Below are positions 1 through 8,463 of a DNA stretch of 64,000 nt, in pieces. Source of the stretch: an uncultured Synechococcaceae cyanobacterium. Lineage in GTDB: Bacteria > Cyanobacteriota > Cyanobacteriia > PCC-6307 > Cyanobiaceae. The notes under the pieces were generated by a model. It saw only the letters and a program-made list of their open reading frames with translations. It was not told the origin of the DNA and did not search any database. Made by a program: the position numbers and the translations under genes. The stretch is taken from assembly GCA_902634405.1 (NCBI GenBank), contig CACPJY010000002.1, forward strand, positions 111,017-175,016, read 5' to 3'. Positions within the stretch are counted from its first letter, which is position 1. Each line of letters begins with the position of its first letter.

Positions 1-6
1 TCTAAT

Positions 7-276
7 ATGACATTAAAGGAACTTTTGTTATTTTCAGCTCAGTTAGCAGATGAAGACCACTCTAATTCAACTAGAGCAGTAGACTTTTGGAATGAAATTA
101 TTTCTGAGATTGACCAGGAGAAGCATTTAAGAATTATCTTATCGAAGCCATATAAAGACTTTAATTCACGGATTTGGATTAATTATCCAGATGCTCAATT
201 GAATTTAAAAAAAGTTCGGAACCTTTTTCAGACAGCCATTAAATCCAGATTTAGTTATGGTCTTTGGACAGAATAG
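7..276 (+). CDS. Unknown protein, possibly cut at the window edge
   Basis: I do not recognise this 89-residue soluble protein. It is mixed-charge, with a Trp/Tyr-containing segment (IWINYPDAQLNLKKV) near residue 57. The frame stays open through the first six bases of the window, so the true start may lie to the left. It is followed by a non-coding stretch and by ycf54 on the same strand. No signal peptide or membrane segment is visible. It is probably a real strain- or clade-level hypothetical, since it reads as normal protein, but nothing links it to a function. Confidence 0.5.
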   Translation: MTLKELLLFSAQLADEDHSNSTRAVDFWNEIISEIDQEKHLRIILSKPYKDFNSRIWINYPDAQLNLKKVRNLFQTAIKSRFSYGLWTE

Positions 277-369
277 CTTAGACTCACACTAATAATCCAT
301 ATACAATATCAACCATTTCATATAGAACGGATAATTCTATGCTTATCACTTTATAACTAACTTATCTTG

Positions 370-495
370 CTATTTCACTAAAATACTTTCTATTTTTTGT
401 TTCTTCAACTTGTTACTCTCAAGCTTAAGTTGTCTACGGTGATCTTTCGGCTGCCTGTTCGTCTGCTCTGCCAACCATAAGCAACGGTTAACCAT
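370..495 (-). CDS. Possible small basic protein of 41 residues
   Basis: The minus strand has an ATG frame of 41 codons ending in TAG. The product contains WLAEQTNRQPKDHRRQLKLE and a lysine-rich, probably helical C-terminal half, so it is strongly basic. It fills an otherwise empty gap between the first unknown gene and ycf54. The composition looks like protein rather than random AT-rich sequence. I see no clear Shine-Dalgarno sequence. Family unknown; conservation in other picocyanobacteria would decide whether it is real. Confidence 0.4.
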   Translation of the reverse strand: MVNRCLWLAEQTNRQPKDHRRQLKLESNKLKKQKIESILVK

Positions 496-567
496 AATAT
501 AGGTAAATTGAGCAGATAGTACTACCCATCTATACTCAGTGCTCATCTAGTGTTGGTCTTTACTTCT

Positions 568-894
568 ATGTCAGAGCTCAAGGCTCTTTATGTTCTCATA
601 GCTCCCATTGGCCAACTTACAGGGAATGGCCAGTTAAGAGAAACAGTGAAAGAGCGTCGTAATAGAAAAGGCGTTGATGTCCCGTTCTGGTACCTGACTC
701 CTGATCTGGTAGAAAAATACAATCTTTCCAGTAACGACTGTGAGGCGGTTGTTGCGGATCAAGAAACTGCAATCAATTGGCTCAAACTTAGATTTGGAGG
801 CAAAAGCCTTACAGCTGAACTTGATTTAGATCTTCTAAGAAGGGAGGCAATGGATCTACCCCCCGGAGAAACACCTAGAGATATAAGTGATTAA
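568..894 (+). CDS. ycf54: Ycf54-like cofactor of the Mg-protoporphyrin IX monomethyl ester cyclase
   Basis: This is about 108 residues and resembles the Ycf54 (DUF2488) family. That family binds and stabilises AcsF in the oxidative cyclase that makes the chlorophyll E ring. Recognisable parts are the N-terminal strand ending in APIGQL, the VKERR segment, the DVPFWYL segment and the INWLKLRFG segment near the end. The frame is open from a GTG at 550, but the ATG at 568 fits the family N-terminus better. The acsF gene is only 500 bp away, convergent, which supports the assignment. The C-terminal acidic tail is longer than in short family members. Confidence 0.82.
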   Translation: MSELKALYVLIAPIGQLTGNGQLRETVKERRNRKGVDVPFWYLTPDLVEKYNLSSNDCEAVVADQETAINWLKLRFGGKSLTAELDLDLLRREAMDLPPGETPRDISD

Positions 895-976
895 AAGCCT
901 TACTACCTAAATAAGAGTAACTTGCTTTAAGCAAAAATTCTTATTATCTCTCCTATTAACTTTTCCGGGGAGACAG

Positions 977-1369
977 ATGATCCTATTTCACAATTACAAA
1001 CCCATGCATAATCTCCACAGGGTCACCATTCACTATCGTCAATTAGGCACAACTATTTCCCATGACGTACCAGAAGGTGAGGATATACTTCGCTTCTTTG
1101 AAGCAAAGGGAGACGCACTTCCTTTCTCTTGCAGGAACGGTTGTTGTACAACCTGTGCTGTTCGAATCATTTCAGGTCAATTAGATCAAACTGCAGGTAT
1201 AGGACTATCTCAGGAAATGAAGGAACGAGGATATGGTTTGTTATGCGTAGCAAAAGCCATTGGGCCATTGGAGGCTGAAACTCAAAGTGAAGATGAAGTT
1301 TATGAACTTCAGTTTGGAGAGTATTTAGGCCAAGTTAAAGCAAAGGCAGGAACACCTTTTGAAATATAA
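977..1369 (+). CDS. Plant-type [2Fe-2S] ferredoxin with C-terminal extension (FdC2-like)
   Basis: This 130-residue electron carrier has the plant-type cluster ligands Cys52, Cys57, Cys60 (C-x4-C-x2-C) and Cys90. About 40 residues follow the last ligand, roughly 20 more than in photosynthetic PetF. The tail contains EDEVYELQFGEYL, which I recall as typical of the FdC2 ferredoxins of cyanobacteria and chloroplasts. A good Shine-Dalgarno (GGGGAG, four bases before ATG) supports the start at 977; an internal ATG at 1007 is an alternative. It lies between ycf54 and acsF. The inference is that it may feed electrons to the diiron cyclase; FdC2 has been tied to cyclase activity in plants. Confidence 0.85.
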   Translation: MILFHNYKPMHNLHRVTIHYRQLGTTISHDVPEGEDILRFFEAKGDALPFSCRNGCCTTCAVRIISGQLDQTAGIGLSQEMKERGYGLLCVAKAIGPLEAETQSEDEVYELQFGEYLGQVKAKAGTPFEI

Positions 1370-1409
1370 ACTTTTTTTATTAGCCAATCAAGCTTCTACT
1401 TTTTAAATA

Positions 1410-2465
1410 TTATTGATAGCTAACTGCATTAGTTTTTTCCATTGGTAGAGCAAACTGTCTAAGAATTAATGCAATGAATTTGCTTAATTCTAGAGGTTTG
1501 GATAGACCAGAACTATCTCTCCATTTTCTGAATGCTTCCAATATCTTCATACGCATTTCAAGAAATCTACCATCTTCAAATTTGTATACCCATGGGAATG
1601 AGTTGCGAGTTGTGTTATTGGTTTGTATTATTACTTCCTCATCAAAAAGTACAGGATCTATTCCTAAGAGCGTATAAAAATCTCCCCTTTCACATACAGT
1701 TAATGTGTGAGTTAAGAATACACTCCACAGGAAGAATCTACTTAGTAATTTTCCTCTAAACCCTTTGGTCATTCCAGGCCAGCAACGCATCATCATATTT
1801 ATGCAGTCGCCATGACGATTCTCGTCTTGGCACCAAGGCTCGAAAAAGTCAAATAAAGGAGCACAAACCTTTTCTGGGTGGGCTTTAAGGTGTCTGTTAA
1901 TAAGAATGTATCTCCAATAACCAATTTTTTCTGAAAGGTAGAGGGAATAGAGCACCCAACTCAGAGGGAAAAAAGTAGCAGCTCTTTTTTTGCCAATATT
2001 GGGGAGATCAACGTTGATTCCTTCTGATTTCAATGCTCTTCCAAGGAATCCGGCATGTCTAGCTTCATCTCGAGCTAAGAATTGAAAAAACTGCCCTAAT
2101 TCGGCTCTACCAGCTTTCTTAAATCGATTTGAAATTTCTTTAAAAAGCAAAAAACCTGAAAATTCTGAAACTACAGAACGAACTAAATAGCTTTCGTAAA
2201 TACTTTTATCTGAGGGGGAGAGCTCATTTAGCCTTTCCAGACTGGCTTTTCTGTCAAAGTGTTTGAGGTTATAGTCAGCTTCCATTTCTTTAAACATCGC
2301 TTCAAACTCTTGCCTTGCTATCTCCAGATCGGTTTTAGCAGCCTTCTCGAATTCTGTTGTATAAAAACGAGGAGTCAAGAGGTTTTCATCTAGATGAGGT
2401 GGAAGTTCATTCCTACCTAAAGGTGCCCCACTATTAGCAGTGGCCTTAGAAGCAGTAGATGTCAT
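1410..2465 (-). CDS. acsF: Aerobic Mg-protoporphyrin IX monomethyl ester oxidative cyclase
   Basis: This 351-residue diiron enzyme uses O2 and electrons to form the isocyclic E ring of (divinyl) protochlorophyllide. Diiron ligand motifs are visible: the Glu-rich stretch at residues 101-110 (EFSGFLLFKE), DEARH at 133-137 and DENRH near 215. Its length fits the cyanobacterial family. The ATG start gives the usual Thr/Ser/Ala-rich leader. It converges with the ferredoxin gene, with a 40-bp gap and no strong terminator. Only one acsF copy is seen in this window. Confidence 0.96.
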   Translation of the reverse strand: MTSTASKATANSGAPLGRNELPPHLDENLLTPRFYTTEFEKAAKTDLEIARQEFEAMFKEMEADYNLKHFDRKASLERLNELSPSDKSIYESYLVRSVVSEFSGFLLFKEISNRFKKAGRAELGQFFQFLARDEARHAGFLGRALKSEGINVDLPNIGKKRAATFFPLSWVLYSLYLSEKIGYWRYILINRHLKAHPEKVCAPLFDFFEPWCQDENRHGDCINMMMRCWPGMTKGFRGKLLSRFFLWSVFLTHTLTVCERGDFYTLLGIDPVLFDEEVIIQTNNTTRNSFPWVYKFEDGRFLEMRMKILEAFRKWRDSSGLSKPLELSKFIALILRQFALPMEKTNAVSYQ

Positions 2466-3020
2466 TGACGATCTCTAATCGTTTAACGATTCTATGCCTT
2501 AGGGATAGGTAAAGGCCTATTTTGATTAGTTATGTATATAGAACGAGAGGTTTTTATACGGAATTTCCCCGAAATAAACGCCTTAAGCTCCCTTGAATGA
2601 GTACTAATACTTACCTTGGTGCCGAAAGTCTAGGGATGCTTTAGGAGTGTAGTTTTCATTATTTGGTAGGTTTAATTTAGTGATTTGACTGGTATTTCTT
2701 ACATGTTCAGTAAATTAAATAAAAAGAATTTATGCAGAGATTTAAAATGCAATATTAATTAAATGCTATTAGATTAAGCATAATGTTCTGAAAAGAGATT
2801 TTTATAATATGCATATAAAACTAGGAATGTATTTTGATGAATTGAATTTAGCTTTGGAAAGCTTTCTATAATCGAATTTTGTATGAAATTTAGCAAGAGA
2901 TTTTTTGCAATAGCTCTAGATTTATTTTCGGTTTCCTTTAATCTTTTTATAAGGTAAAATGATGTTTTATAATTTATTCAAAATCAAACACTCTAAGTTT
3001 CTTTATCTATAGGTCATTTA
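2466..3020. other. Intergenic region of 555 bp upstream of acsF and of the YdcF-like gene
   Basis: This gap separates the divergent acsF and YdcF-like genes, so it should hold both promoters. It is very AT-rich from about 2680 onward. The longest frames I found are around 20 codons and unconvincing. I see no tRNA, riboswitch or strong hairpin. A small RNA cannot be excluded by eye. Confidence 0.6.
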
Positions 3021-3788
3021 GTGGTTACATATTTTCTGAGCAAGTTTCTACCTCTTTTCGTCCTCCCCTTAGGGATTGGGCTTTGTTTTCTAGTCTCTAG
3101 ATTCTTCTGGAGGTGGAAGGGCTCTACGGCTGCTGCAATTGCTTTCCTCTACCCTTTCAGCTTGGGTTTTGTTGCTGATGGTCTAACAAGTTTTGTAGAA
3201 AGGCCTTGGAGGAGAACATCTGAGACATCAGCACCTATTGCAGATGCGATAGTTGTTTTGAGCGGTGGAGGGATATTTAACAGGGGAAGGGATGAAGTCA
3301 TCGAATGGTCAGATCCTGATAGGTTTTTTGCTGGAGTGAAACTCTTTAAAGCAGGAAAGGCACCAAAACTTTTGTTTACAGGAGAAACCTTGAGAAATAA
3401 GACGGTCACTTCAGGCCAGCTTTATATGAAAGAGGCAATCAATTTTGGTATACCTATGAGAGCTATGTCTACGACTTCTAATGTACGGAATACTTCAGAT
3501 GAAGCTAAAAAAATAAGAGAAATTCTTATACAATCTAGTAATAAAAAAAATCCAAGTATACTTCTTGTGACTAGCGCCTTTCATATGAGTAGGGCAAAGT
3601 TAATTTTTGAACGGCAAGGTCTACATGTAAAACCATTTGCAGTTGATTTTAATAGCACTTCTCAAGCGATTTTCAGAGGTATATATTTTCAAAATCCAGG
3701 AGATTGGTTACCTACATCAGGGGGCCTTCATAGAAGCTCCTTGGCTTTGAGAGAGATACTTGGGAGGATTATATATAGAGTATGGTAG
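3021..3788 (+). CDS. YdcF/ElyC-family (DUF218) membrane protein
   Basis: This is a 255-residue protein with a GTG start. Two hydrophobic segments (about residues 5-25 and 32-55) anchor a DUF218 domain. Family features are ADAIVVLSGGG near residue 75, the FTGE segment, the VRNTSDEA segment and LLVTSAFHMSRA near 190. DUF218 proteins are linked to envelope or cell-wall metabolism (ElyC in E. coli), but no reaction is established. It stands alone on the plus strand, convergent with an unknown gene. Confidence 0.8.
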   Translation: MVTYFLSKFLPLFVLPLGIGLCFLVSRFFWRWKGSTAAAIAFLYPFSLGFVADGLTSFVERPWRRTSETSAPIADAIVVLSGGGIFNRGRDEVIEWSDPDRFFAGVKLFKAGKAPKLLFTGETLRNKTVTSGQLYMKEAINFGIPMRAMSTTSNVRNTSDEAKKIREILIQSSNKKNPSILLVTSAFHMSRAKLIFERQGLHVKPFAVDFNSTSQAIFRGIYFQNPGDWLPTSGGLHRSSLALREILGRIIYRVW

Positions 3789-3858
3789 AACAATAGTTTA
3801 TATATCTAAGATGGTTAGAAGATCTTTTATTTGGGAATAAAGATTACTTTAAATTCAA

Positions 3859-4302
3859 TTATTGTTTAAATTTTCTTTGCAATATTAACTGCACTAAGTC
3901 TGCTTTCTTATACTTCGAAAGACTTTCAATACCTTTTAAATTCTCTTTCAGTTGGTCTTTAGTTAGCTTCATTAGTCCTTTTTCATACTCTTTTATTGTT
4001 AGTATATTAATTGAATTTTTATTTGATAAGATAAGTTCAATCAATTCTTCCTTACCAACCCCTACCATTACTTTTGGTTCAGATGCAATTTCCTGGAGAG
4101 TCACCGTTGACATCGACTGTAGCTTGTCTTTCCACTCTTGTTTTAACTTCTTGCTAGAATCTGTTTTTTTACTCTTTTTGTCTAGCCTAAAAAGCAATGT
4201 TAGTGCTGTAAGAACTAAATCCAACAAGAACACTGCTATAAGCAAAAAGTGTTTTACAATGCTATCTTGGTTTTCTAAATCATTATTCTTGTCAGAATTC
4301 AT
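3859..4302 (-). CDS. Membrane-anchored protein with two SAP/Rho-N-like repeats
   Basis: I do not recognise a named family for this 147-residue protein. One transmembrane segment spans about residues 18-40, followed by a Lys/Ser-rich linker. The rest contains two similar helical repeats: one with TLQEIASEPKVMVGVGKEEL and one with LKENLKGIESLSKYKKADL, each ending in L-I/V-x-L-I-L. The pattern L..i....v..yk K.eLi.lI is typical of SAP or Rho N-terminal-like helix-extended-loop-helix modules, which often bind nucleic acid. Anchoring a possible nucleic-acid binder to a membrane is unusual. No operon partner is obvious. Confidence 0.6.
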   Translation of the reverse strand: MNSDKNNDLENQDSIVKHFLLIAVFLLDLVLTALTLLFRLDKKSKKTDSSKKLKQEWKDKLQSMSTVTLQEIASEPKVMVGVGKEELIELILSNKNSINILTIKEYEKGLMKLTKDQLKENLKGIESLSKYKKADLVQLILQRKFKQ

Positions 4303-4441
4303 CTATAGCATGTGAAGTGATTTCTAATATATATGGTATCTTACCTCTTAACAGTATTTCAGTTCAGTACGAAAGAATAATTAATTAAAAACGAGAGTAT
4401 CAGCTCTTTGACCAATCTGAATTGGTTATTACCTATTATTA

Positions 4442-4873
4442 TTATTCTAAAACTTCTATGATCCCTTCTGCTACATAATTAGCTAAACCATCTATATTTT
4501 GATTTATCTCGCTTAGCTCCAATTCCCACTTGATAGAGACTCTTTCTGCGAGCTTATGCTTAGCTGAATGTTTTTTCATTTTGATGACCATACTCTCAAG
4601 AAGAGTTGACCCATATCTTTTTTGCAAATAATCCCAAACGGCTTTTTCCAGTTCACTGATATACGTAATATCATCAGCGCCTGTATATGCATAGAGCTCC
4701 ATTAATCCAATATGACAAAATATTTGACCTAGCTCGTCATATGCACTATTGCTATCAGTGGCATGTTCGTATTCTGCCAACATCCAATCCAGGTCTTGCT
4801 TATCTTTTAAGCTGCCAGCTTTAACTTCAGATAGAAGCTTGTAGAATTTTCCAAACTCTATGGGCTTAGACAT
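4442..4873 (-). CDS. Unknown soluble protein downstream of the sugar operon
   Basis: I do not recognise this 143-residue, mostly helical, acidic protein. Visible stretches include DLDWMLAEYEHATDSNSAYD and GLMELYAYTGADD. There is no signal peptide or membrane segment. It follows the class III aminotransferase gene by about 70 bp on the same strand, so it could be the last gene of the sugar operon, although the intervening AT-rich gap makes an independent unit equally possible. Confidence 0.55.
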   Translation of the reverse strand: MSKPIEFGKFYKLLSEVKAGSLKDKQDLDWMLAEYEHATDSNSAYDELGQIFCHIGLMELYAYTGADDITYISELEKAVWDYLQKRYGSTLLESMVIKMKKHSAKHKLAERVSIKWELELSEINQNIDGLANYVAEGIIEVLE

Positions 4874-4946
4874 ATGATTTTTTCAGATTGCTATTTCATT
4901 ATATAGGATATTTAAATCGTGCAATTTATTCTGTATTTTTATATAG

Positions 4947-6257
4947 TTAATTTAACCGTTTGAACCCAGAATGACAAACTGGACCTTCTAATGATTGCAA
5001 TACACTCTTTTTAGTCTGACAATTTTTTATTAATTTAAAGACATCATATAGCTTATCGAAATACTCGTTTATAACTCCATTGGTATGAGCTGTACTTACA
5101 AAGAGTAGATTTGAAGCAAGGAAACCTTTTTTTAACATTTCTTGGGTAATTAATGTCTTATATTCTAATTCATAATTACTGTTAAACCCAAAGCTCGTGA
5201 TAGCAGGTAACCCATTTGTCTTAATTGAAATATCAAGTTGATTAGCAAGATCTATCCATCTTTTAGTAATAAATTTGCCTTTCTCAGTTATCTTCTCCCA
5301 TGATTTTTCCTTTTCCATTTCCTCTAAGGTTTTTAAAGCAGCTGTAGGACCTATACGTTCAGTCCAGAAAGTACTGCTAATAAATGTATTTTGTGCATAG
5401 TCCATCACATTTTCTTTTCCTATAACAGAACTTATTGCATATCCATTCCCTAGTGCTTTTCCGAAAATTGCAATATCAGGATCTACCTTATATTTTAGAT
5501 GGATACCTCCAAGGCATTCTCTAAATCCAGAAGTACATTCATCAAAAATAAGTACTATTCCATTCTTATTGCAAAGCTCTCTTACACCTTCAAGAAAACC
5601 TATTATTGGTGGTGTTGATCTTTGTACTTCCATTTTTACGGCGGCAAGATCATGTTGTCTTACTATATCTTTCAGTTGTTCTAATTTATTATATGAAAAT
5701 GGAATAGAAGATCCTTTTAAGCTTTGAGGAACACCATTGGGTTCTAATCCCTTAATTAAATGTTCTTCTAAACCAGAAATATTTTGAAGACCTGTTGCTA
5801 AATACCAGTCATGCCATCCGTGGTACCCGCAAACTGCTACCTTCTCACGCCCAGTTGCCGCCCTGGCGATTCTAATGGCGATTGAGTTTGCTTCACCTCC
5901 AGATCGAGCAAATTTAGCCATATCCGACCATGGATGAAGGTTGACAAGTTTTTCAGCAAGCTCTACTTCTTCTGAACAATTCAATGTGCTCATATTTCCT
6001 CTTCTAACTGCATCAATAACTGCTTCATCTACAGCAGTATTTCCGTAGCCTAAAATATTTGTTCCTATTCCCATGATCCCCATATCCTTGTAGCTATTTC
6101 CATCTATGTCCCATACCAAGCACCCTTTGGCTTTTGAAAAGTAACAAGGCCATTTTTTGGGCAAGTGCATATCTGGCCGTTTGGATAACAAGCTATTACC
6201 ACCAGCAATAACTGTTTTAGCCTTTCTCCATAAATCTTGTCCTCTAGTAGTTCCCAT
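4947..6257 (-). CDS. PLP-dependent class III aminotransferase (glutamate-1-semialdehyde aminomutase-like)
   Basis: This 436-residue protein has the class III aminotransferase fold. Near the N-terminus it has GNSLLSKRPD and a GTNILGYG segment; FARSGGEANSIAIRIAR marks the cofactor region; IFDECTSGFRE holds the PLP-interacting Asp; the presumed Schiff-base Lys is in FGKALGNGYA. It resembles the GSA-aminomutase-like enzymes found in surface-sugar clusters rather than the tetrapyrrole enzyme HemL itself. Its position as the fifth gene of a PseB/PseC operon suggests it aminates a sugar or a glycan side group. The substrate is unknown. Confidence 0.82.
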   Translation of the reverse strand: MGTTRGQDLWRKAKTVIAGGNSLLSKRPDMHLPKKWPCYFSKAKGCLVWDIDGNSYKDMGIMGIGTNILGYGNTAVDEAVIDAVRRGNMSTLNCSEEVELAEKLVNLHPWSDMAKFARSGGEANSIAIRIARAATGREKVAVCGYHGWHDWYLATGLQNISGLEEHLIKGLEPNGVPQSLKGSSIPFSYNKLEQLKDIVRQHDLAAVKMEVQRSTPPIIGFLEGVRELCNKNGIVLIFDECTSGFRECLGGIHLKYKVDPDIAIFGKALGNGYAISSVIGKENVMDYAQNTFISSTFWTERIGPTAALKTLEEMEKEKSWEKITEKGKFITKRWIDLANQLDISIKTNGLPAITSFGFNSNYELEYKTLITQEMLKKGFLASNLLFVSTAHTNGVINEYFDKLYDVFKLIKNCQTKKSVLQSLEGPVCHSGFKRLN

Positions 6258-6341
6258 TTTTTTTGAAGTATAATTCTATTTTAATAAATTAACTTAAATT
6301 GTATGGCTTTTTGGATTGTATTCGGAATAACATTCTAAAAA

Positions 6342-7247
6342 CTATTTATTTGCGATCCACTTTCTCGGATCGATATCACTTGTTTTTTGCCATGAGAAGT
6401 CATCATAATCAACTTTAGAAAAACATTTTGTAGTCTTCCATGCTTTTATAATTTCTGCGAGCTCATCTTGGGTTGTAGTTCCTATTATTATAGAATCTAT
6501 AGGCAGGTTTCTAATAAAGGAAATAGCAATTTCTAATTGGCTAATAGACTTATTTCGGCAGTACCTTACAAATTTTGTATGATGATTCGAAAATCCAGAT
6601 GAGAATTGACCAGGAAAGTCTCTTTCAGAACTTAGTATTAAGCCTTGAAGAAATATACTTCTAGCATGTAGTTCATAGCCTTTATTTGAAAGCTTATAGA
6701 TATAATTATTATCAAGCAAACGTTGATCATATATGGAAATAGGAAGTTGTATTACATCAAAAATGTCTTTAGAAATTCCCTCTAGATCGACTTTTCTATA
6801 AATAGAAATCCCTATTTTATTAATTAAACCCTCTTTCCTTTTTTTTAATAACCAATCGACTATTAAACTACTATATTTACTTTTAATATCGCTTGGTCTA
6901 TGTAGGTAATAGGTATCCAAATTATCTTTCATTAGTTTAGAAAGTGATCTTTCTAAACCTAAATCTAAACTATTAATGATCTCTTTACAGGTAAAATTGT
7001 TTGGTTCAATTTGAAATTTACTATTTATATTTATATGTTGCCTTCTAGGTAATATACGCCCCAATATTTCTTCAGAATCTGAATATGAAGGAGCTGTATC
7101 GAATGAATCTACTCCATTATCTATACAGTAATCTAATATAGATAGTATTTCATTTTGACTTAGCTTTCCTTTTGAATTTGTTATTCCATAATGTTGACCA
7201 AACTGAGCAGTGCCTAGTATTAATCTAGGGATTTTATGTTTATTCAT
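6342..7247 (-). CDS. Aldo/keto reductase family protein
   Basis: This 301-residue protein has a TIM-barrel aldo/keto reductase pattern: LILGTAQFGQHYG at the N-terminus, GVDSFDTAPSYSDSE near residue 49 (with the catalytic-type Asp and Tyr), YYLHRPSD near 113 and SIIIGTTTQDE near 263. Such reductases accompany class III aminotransferases in several nonulosonate or deoxy-sugar loci. Here it lies 35 bp after pseC and 84 bp before the aminotransferase, all on the minus strand. The likely role is NAD(P)H-dependent reduction of a keto-sugar intermediate; the substrate is inferred only from context. Confidence 0.82.
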   Translation of the reverse strand: MNKHKIPRLILGTAQFGQHYGITNSKGKLSQNEILSILDYCIDNGVDSFDTAPSYSDSEEILGRILPRRQHININSKFQIEPNNFTCKEIINSLDLGLERSLSKLMKDNLDTYYLHRPSDIKSKYSSLIVDWLLKKRKEGLINKIGISIYRKVDLEGISKDIFDVIQLPISIYDQRLLDNNYIYKLSNKGYELHARSIFLQGLILSSERDFPGQFSSGFSNHHTKFVRYCRNKSISQLEIAISFIRNLPIDSIIIGTTTQDELAEIIKAWKTTKCFSKVDYDDFSWQKTSDIDPRKWIANK

Positions 7248-7281
7248 TCATCTAATAGATACTCTCCTATCATTAACGAAG

Positions 7282-8463
7282 TCATTGAATTCTTTTTAGT
7301 TTCCCTTCAAGACCAGTCCTTAATGTATCTACAATATAGTCTTGTTGGTAATTGTTAAGACTTGGGTATAAAGGAATACTAAAACATGAATAACTATATT
7401 CTTCGCTATTTGGTAAATAATCTAGTTTTCCAATCCTTTTCTGATAATAAAGTTGAAGGTGTATTGGCCAGTAGTGTAACTGCACCCATATACTCTTGCT
7501 CCTCATCCATTCAAATAGTTTGAGATGTCTTTCTGGTGTTGAATCTAGTATTCTAATTATTGCTAAATGATATGCGCTATAAGTATTTACTGGCTGTTCA
7601 AGTATTTCTATGCCTTCTAATGACTTGATTGCTTTTCTATAGTATTTCATGAGACCTTGTCTCTTGTCTACAAACTCATCAAGTCTTTTTAATTGACTTA
7701 CACCTAAACCAGCTTCGATCTCGTTCATCCTGTAATTATATCCTAACTCTTGTTGCTCATAATACCAAGGTCCTGGTGATTCTTTTATGAAACCTTTTCT
7801 GACAATCCCATGTCCTCTAAGCTTTTCTATTTTTAGCGCAAGTTCTTTGTTATTTGTTAGTAACATGCCCCCTTCGCCTGTAGTTATGATTTTGACTGGG
7901 TGAAAGCTAAATACGGAAATATCACTGAATTCACAACACCCTACATATGAACCCATGTATTTACCTCCTATTGCATGACTGGCATCTTCAACAATACTAA
8001 ATCCGTATTTTTGGGATAATATTTTTATTGACTTCATATCACAGCTTGTCCCTCCAAGGTGAACTGCAATGATTACCTTTGGGAGAAGACCTTTTCTAGA
8101 TGATATCTCTAGTTTCTTTTCCAACTCTTCAATGCTTATTAATCCGGTAGCTTTGTCTACATCAACAAAATCTATTTGAGCCCCGCAATAAATAGCACAA
8201 TTTGCCGATGCTACAAAGCTAATTGATGTTGTCCATACCCAGTCCCCAGCTTTAACTTCAAGAGCTAGGCAGGCAAGATGAAGAGCACTTGTAGCACTAT
8301 TTACAGCCACTGAATATTCGCAGTTAACTTTTCTGGCTACCTTGTTCTCGAATTCATCTGTTTTTGGACCCTGCGTAATAACACTACTTCTAAGCACTTT
8401 CACTACTTCTGCAATATCTTCTTCCGTTATTGATTGCTGTGCATATGGAATTATATTATCCAT
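7282..8463 (-). CDS. pseC: UDP-4-keto-6-deoxy-sugar aminotransferase, PseC type
   Basis: This 393-residue DegT/DnrJ/EryC1 family PLP enzyme closely follows the PseC pattern. It starts with IPYAQQSITEEDI, then TQGPKTDEFE, SATSALHLACLAL, IVEDASHAIGGKY, the Schiff-base Lys in FHPVKIITTGEGG and ELGYNYRMNEIEAGLG. PseC converts UDP-2-acetamido-2,6-dideoxy-4-keto-arabino-hexose to the 4-amino sugar, the second step toward pseudaminic acid. Its start overlaps the end of the upstream reductase gene by 8 bp, indicating coupled translation. Confidence 0.9.
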   Translation of the reverse strand: MDNIIPYAQQSITEEDIAEVVKVLRSSVITQGPKTDEFENKVARKVNCEYSVAVNSATSALHLACLALEVKAGDWVWTTSISFVASANCAIYCGAQIDFVDVDKATGLISIEELEKKLEISSRKGLLPKVIIAVHLGGTSCDMKSIKILSQKYGFSIVEDASHAIGGKYMGSYVGCCEFSDISVFSFHPVKIITTGEGGMLLTNNKELALKIEKLRGHGIVRKGFIKESPGPWYYEQQELGYNYRMNEIEAGLGVSQLKRLDEFVDKRQGLMKYYRKAIKSLEGIEILEQPVNTYSAYHLAIIRILDSTPERHLKLFEWMRSKSIWVQLHYWPIHLQLYYQKRIGKLDYLPNSEEYSYSCFSIPLYPSLNNYQQDYIVDTLRTGLEGKLKRIQ

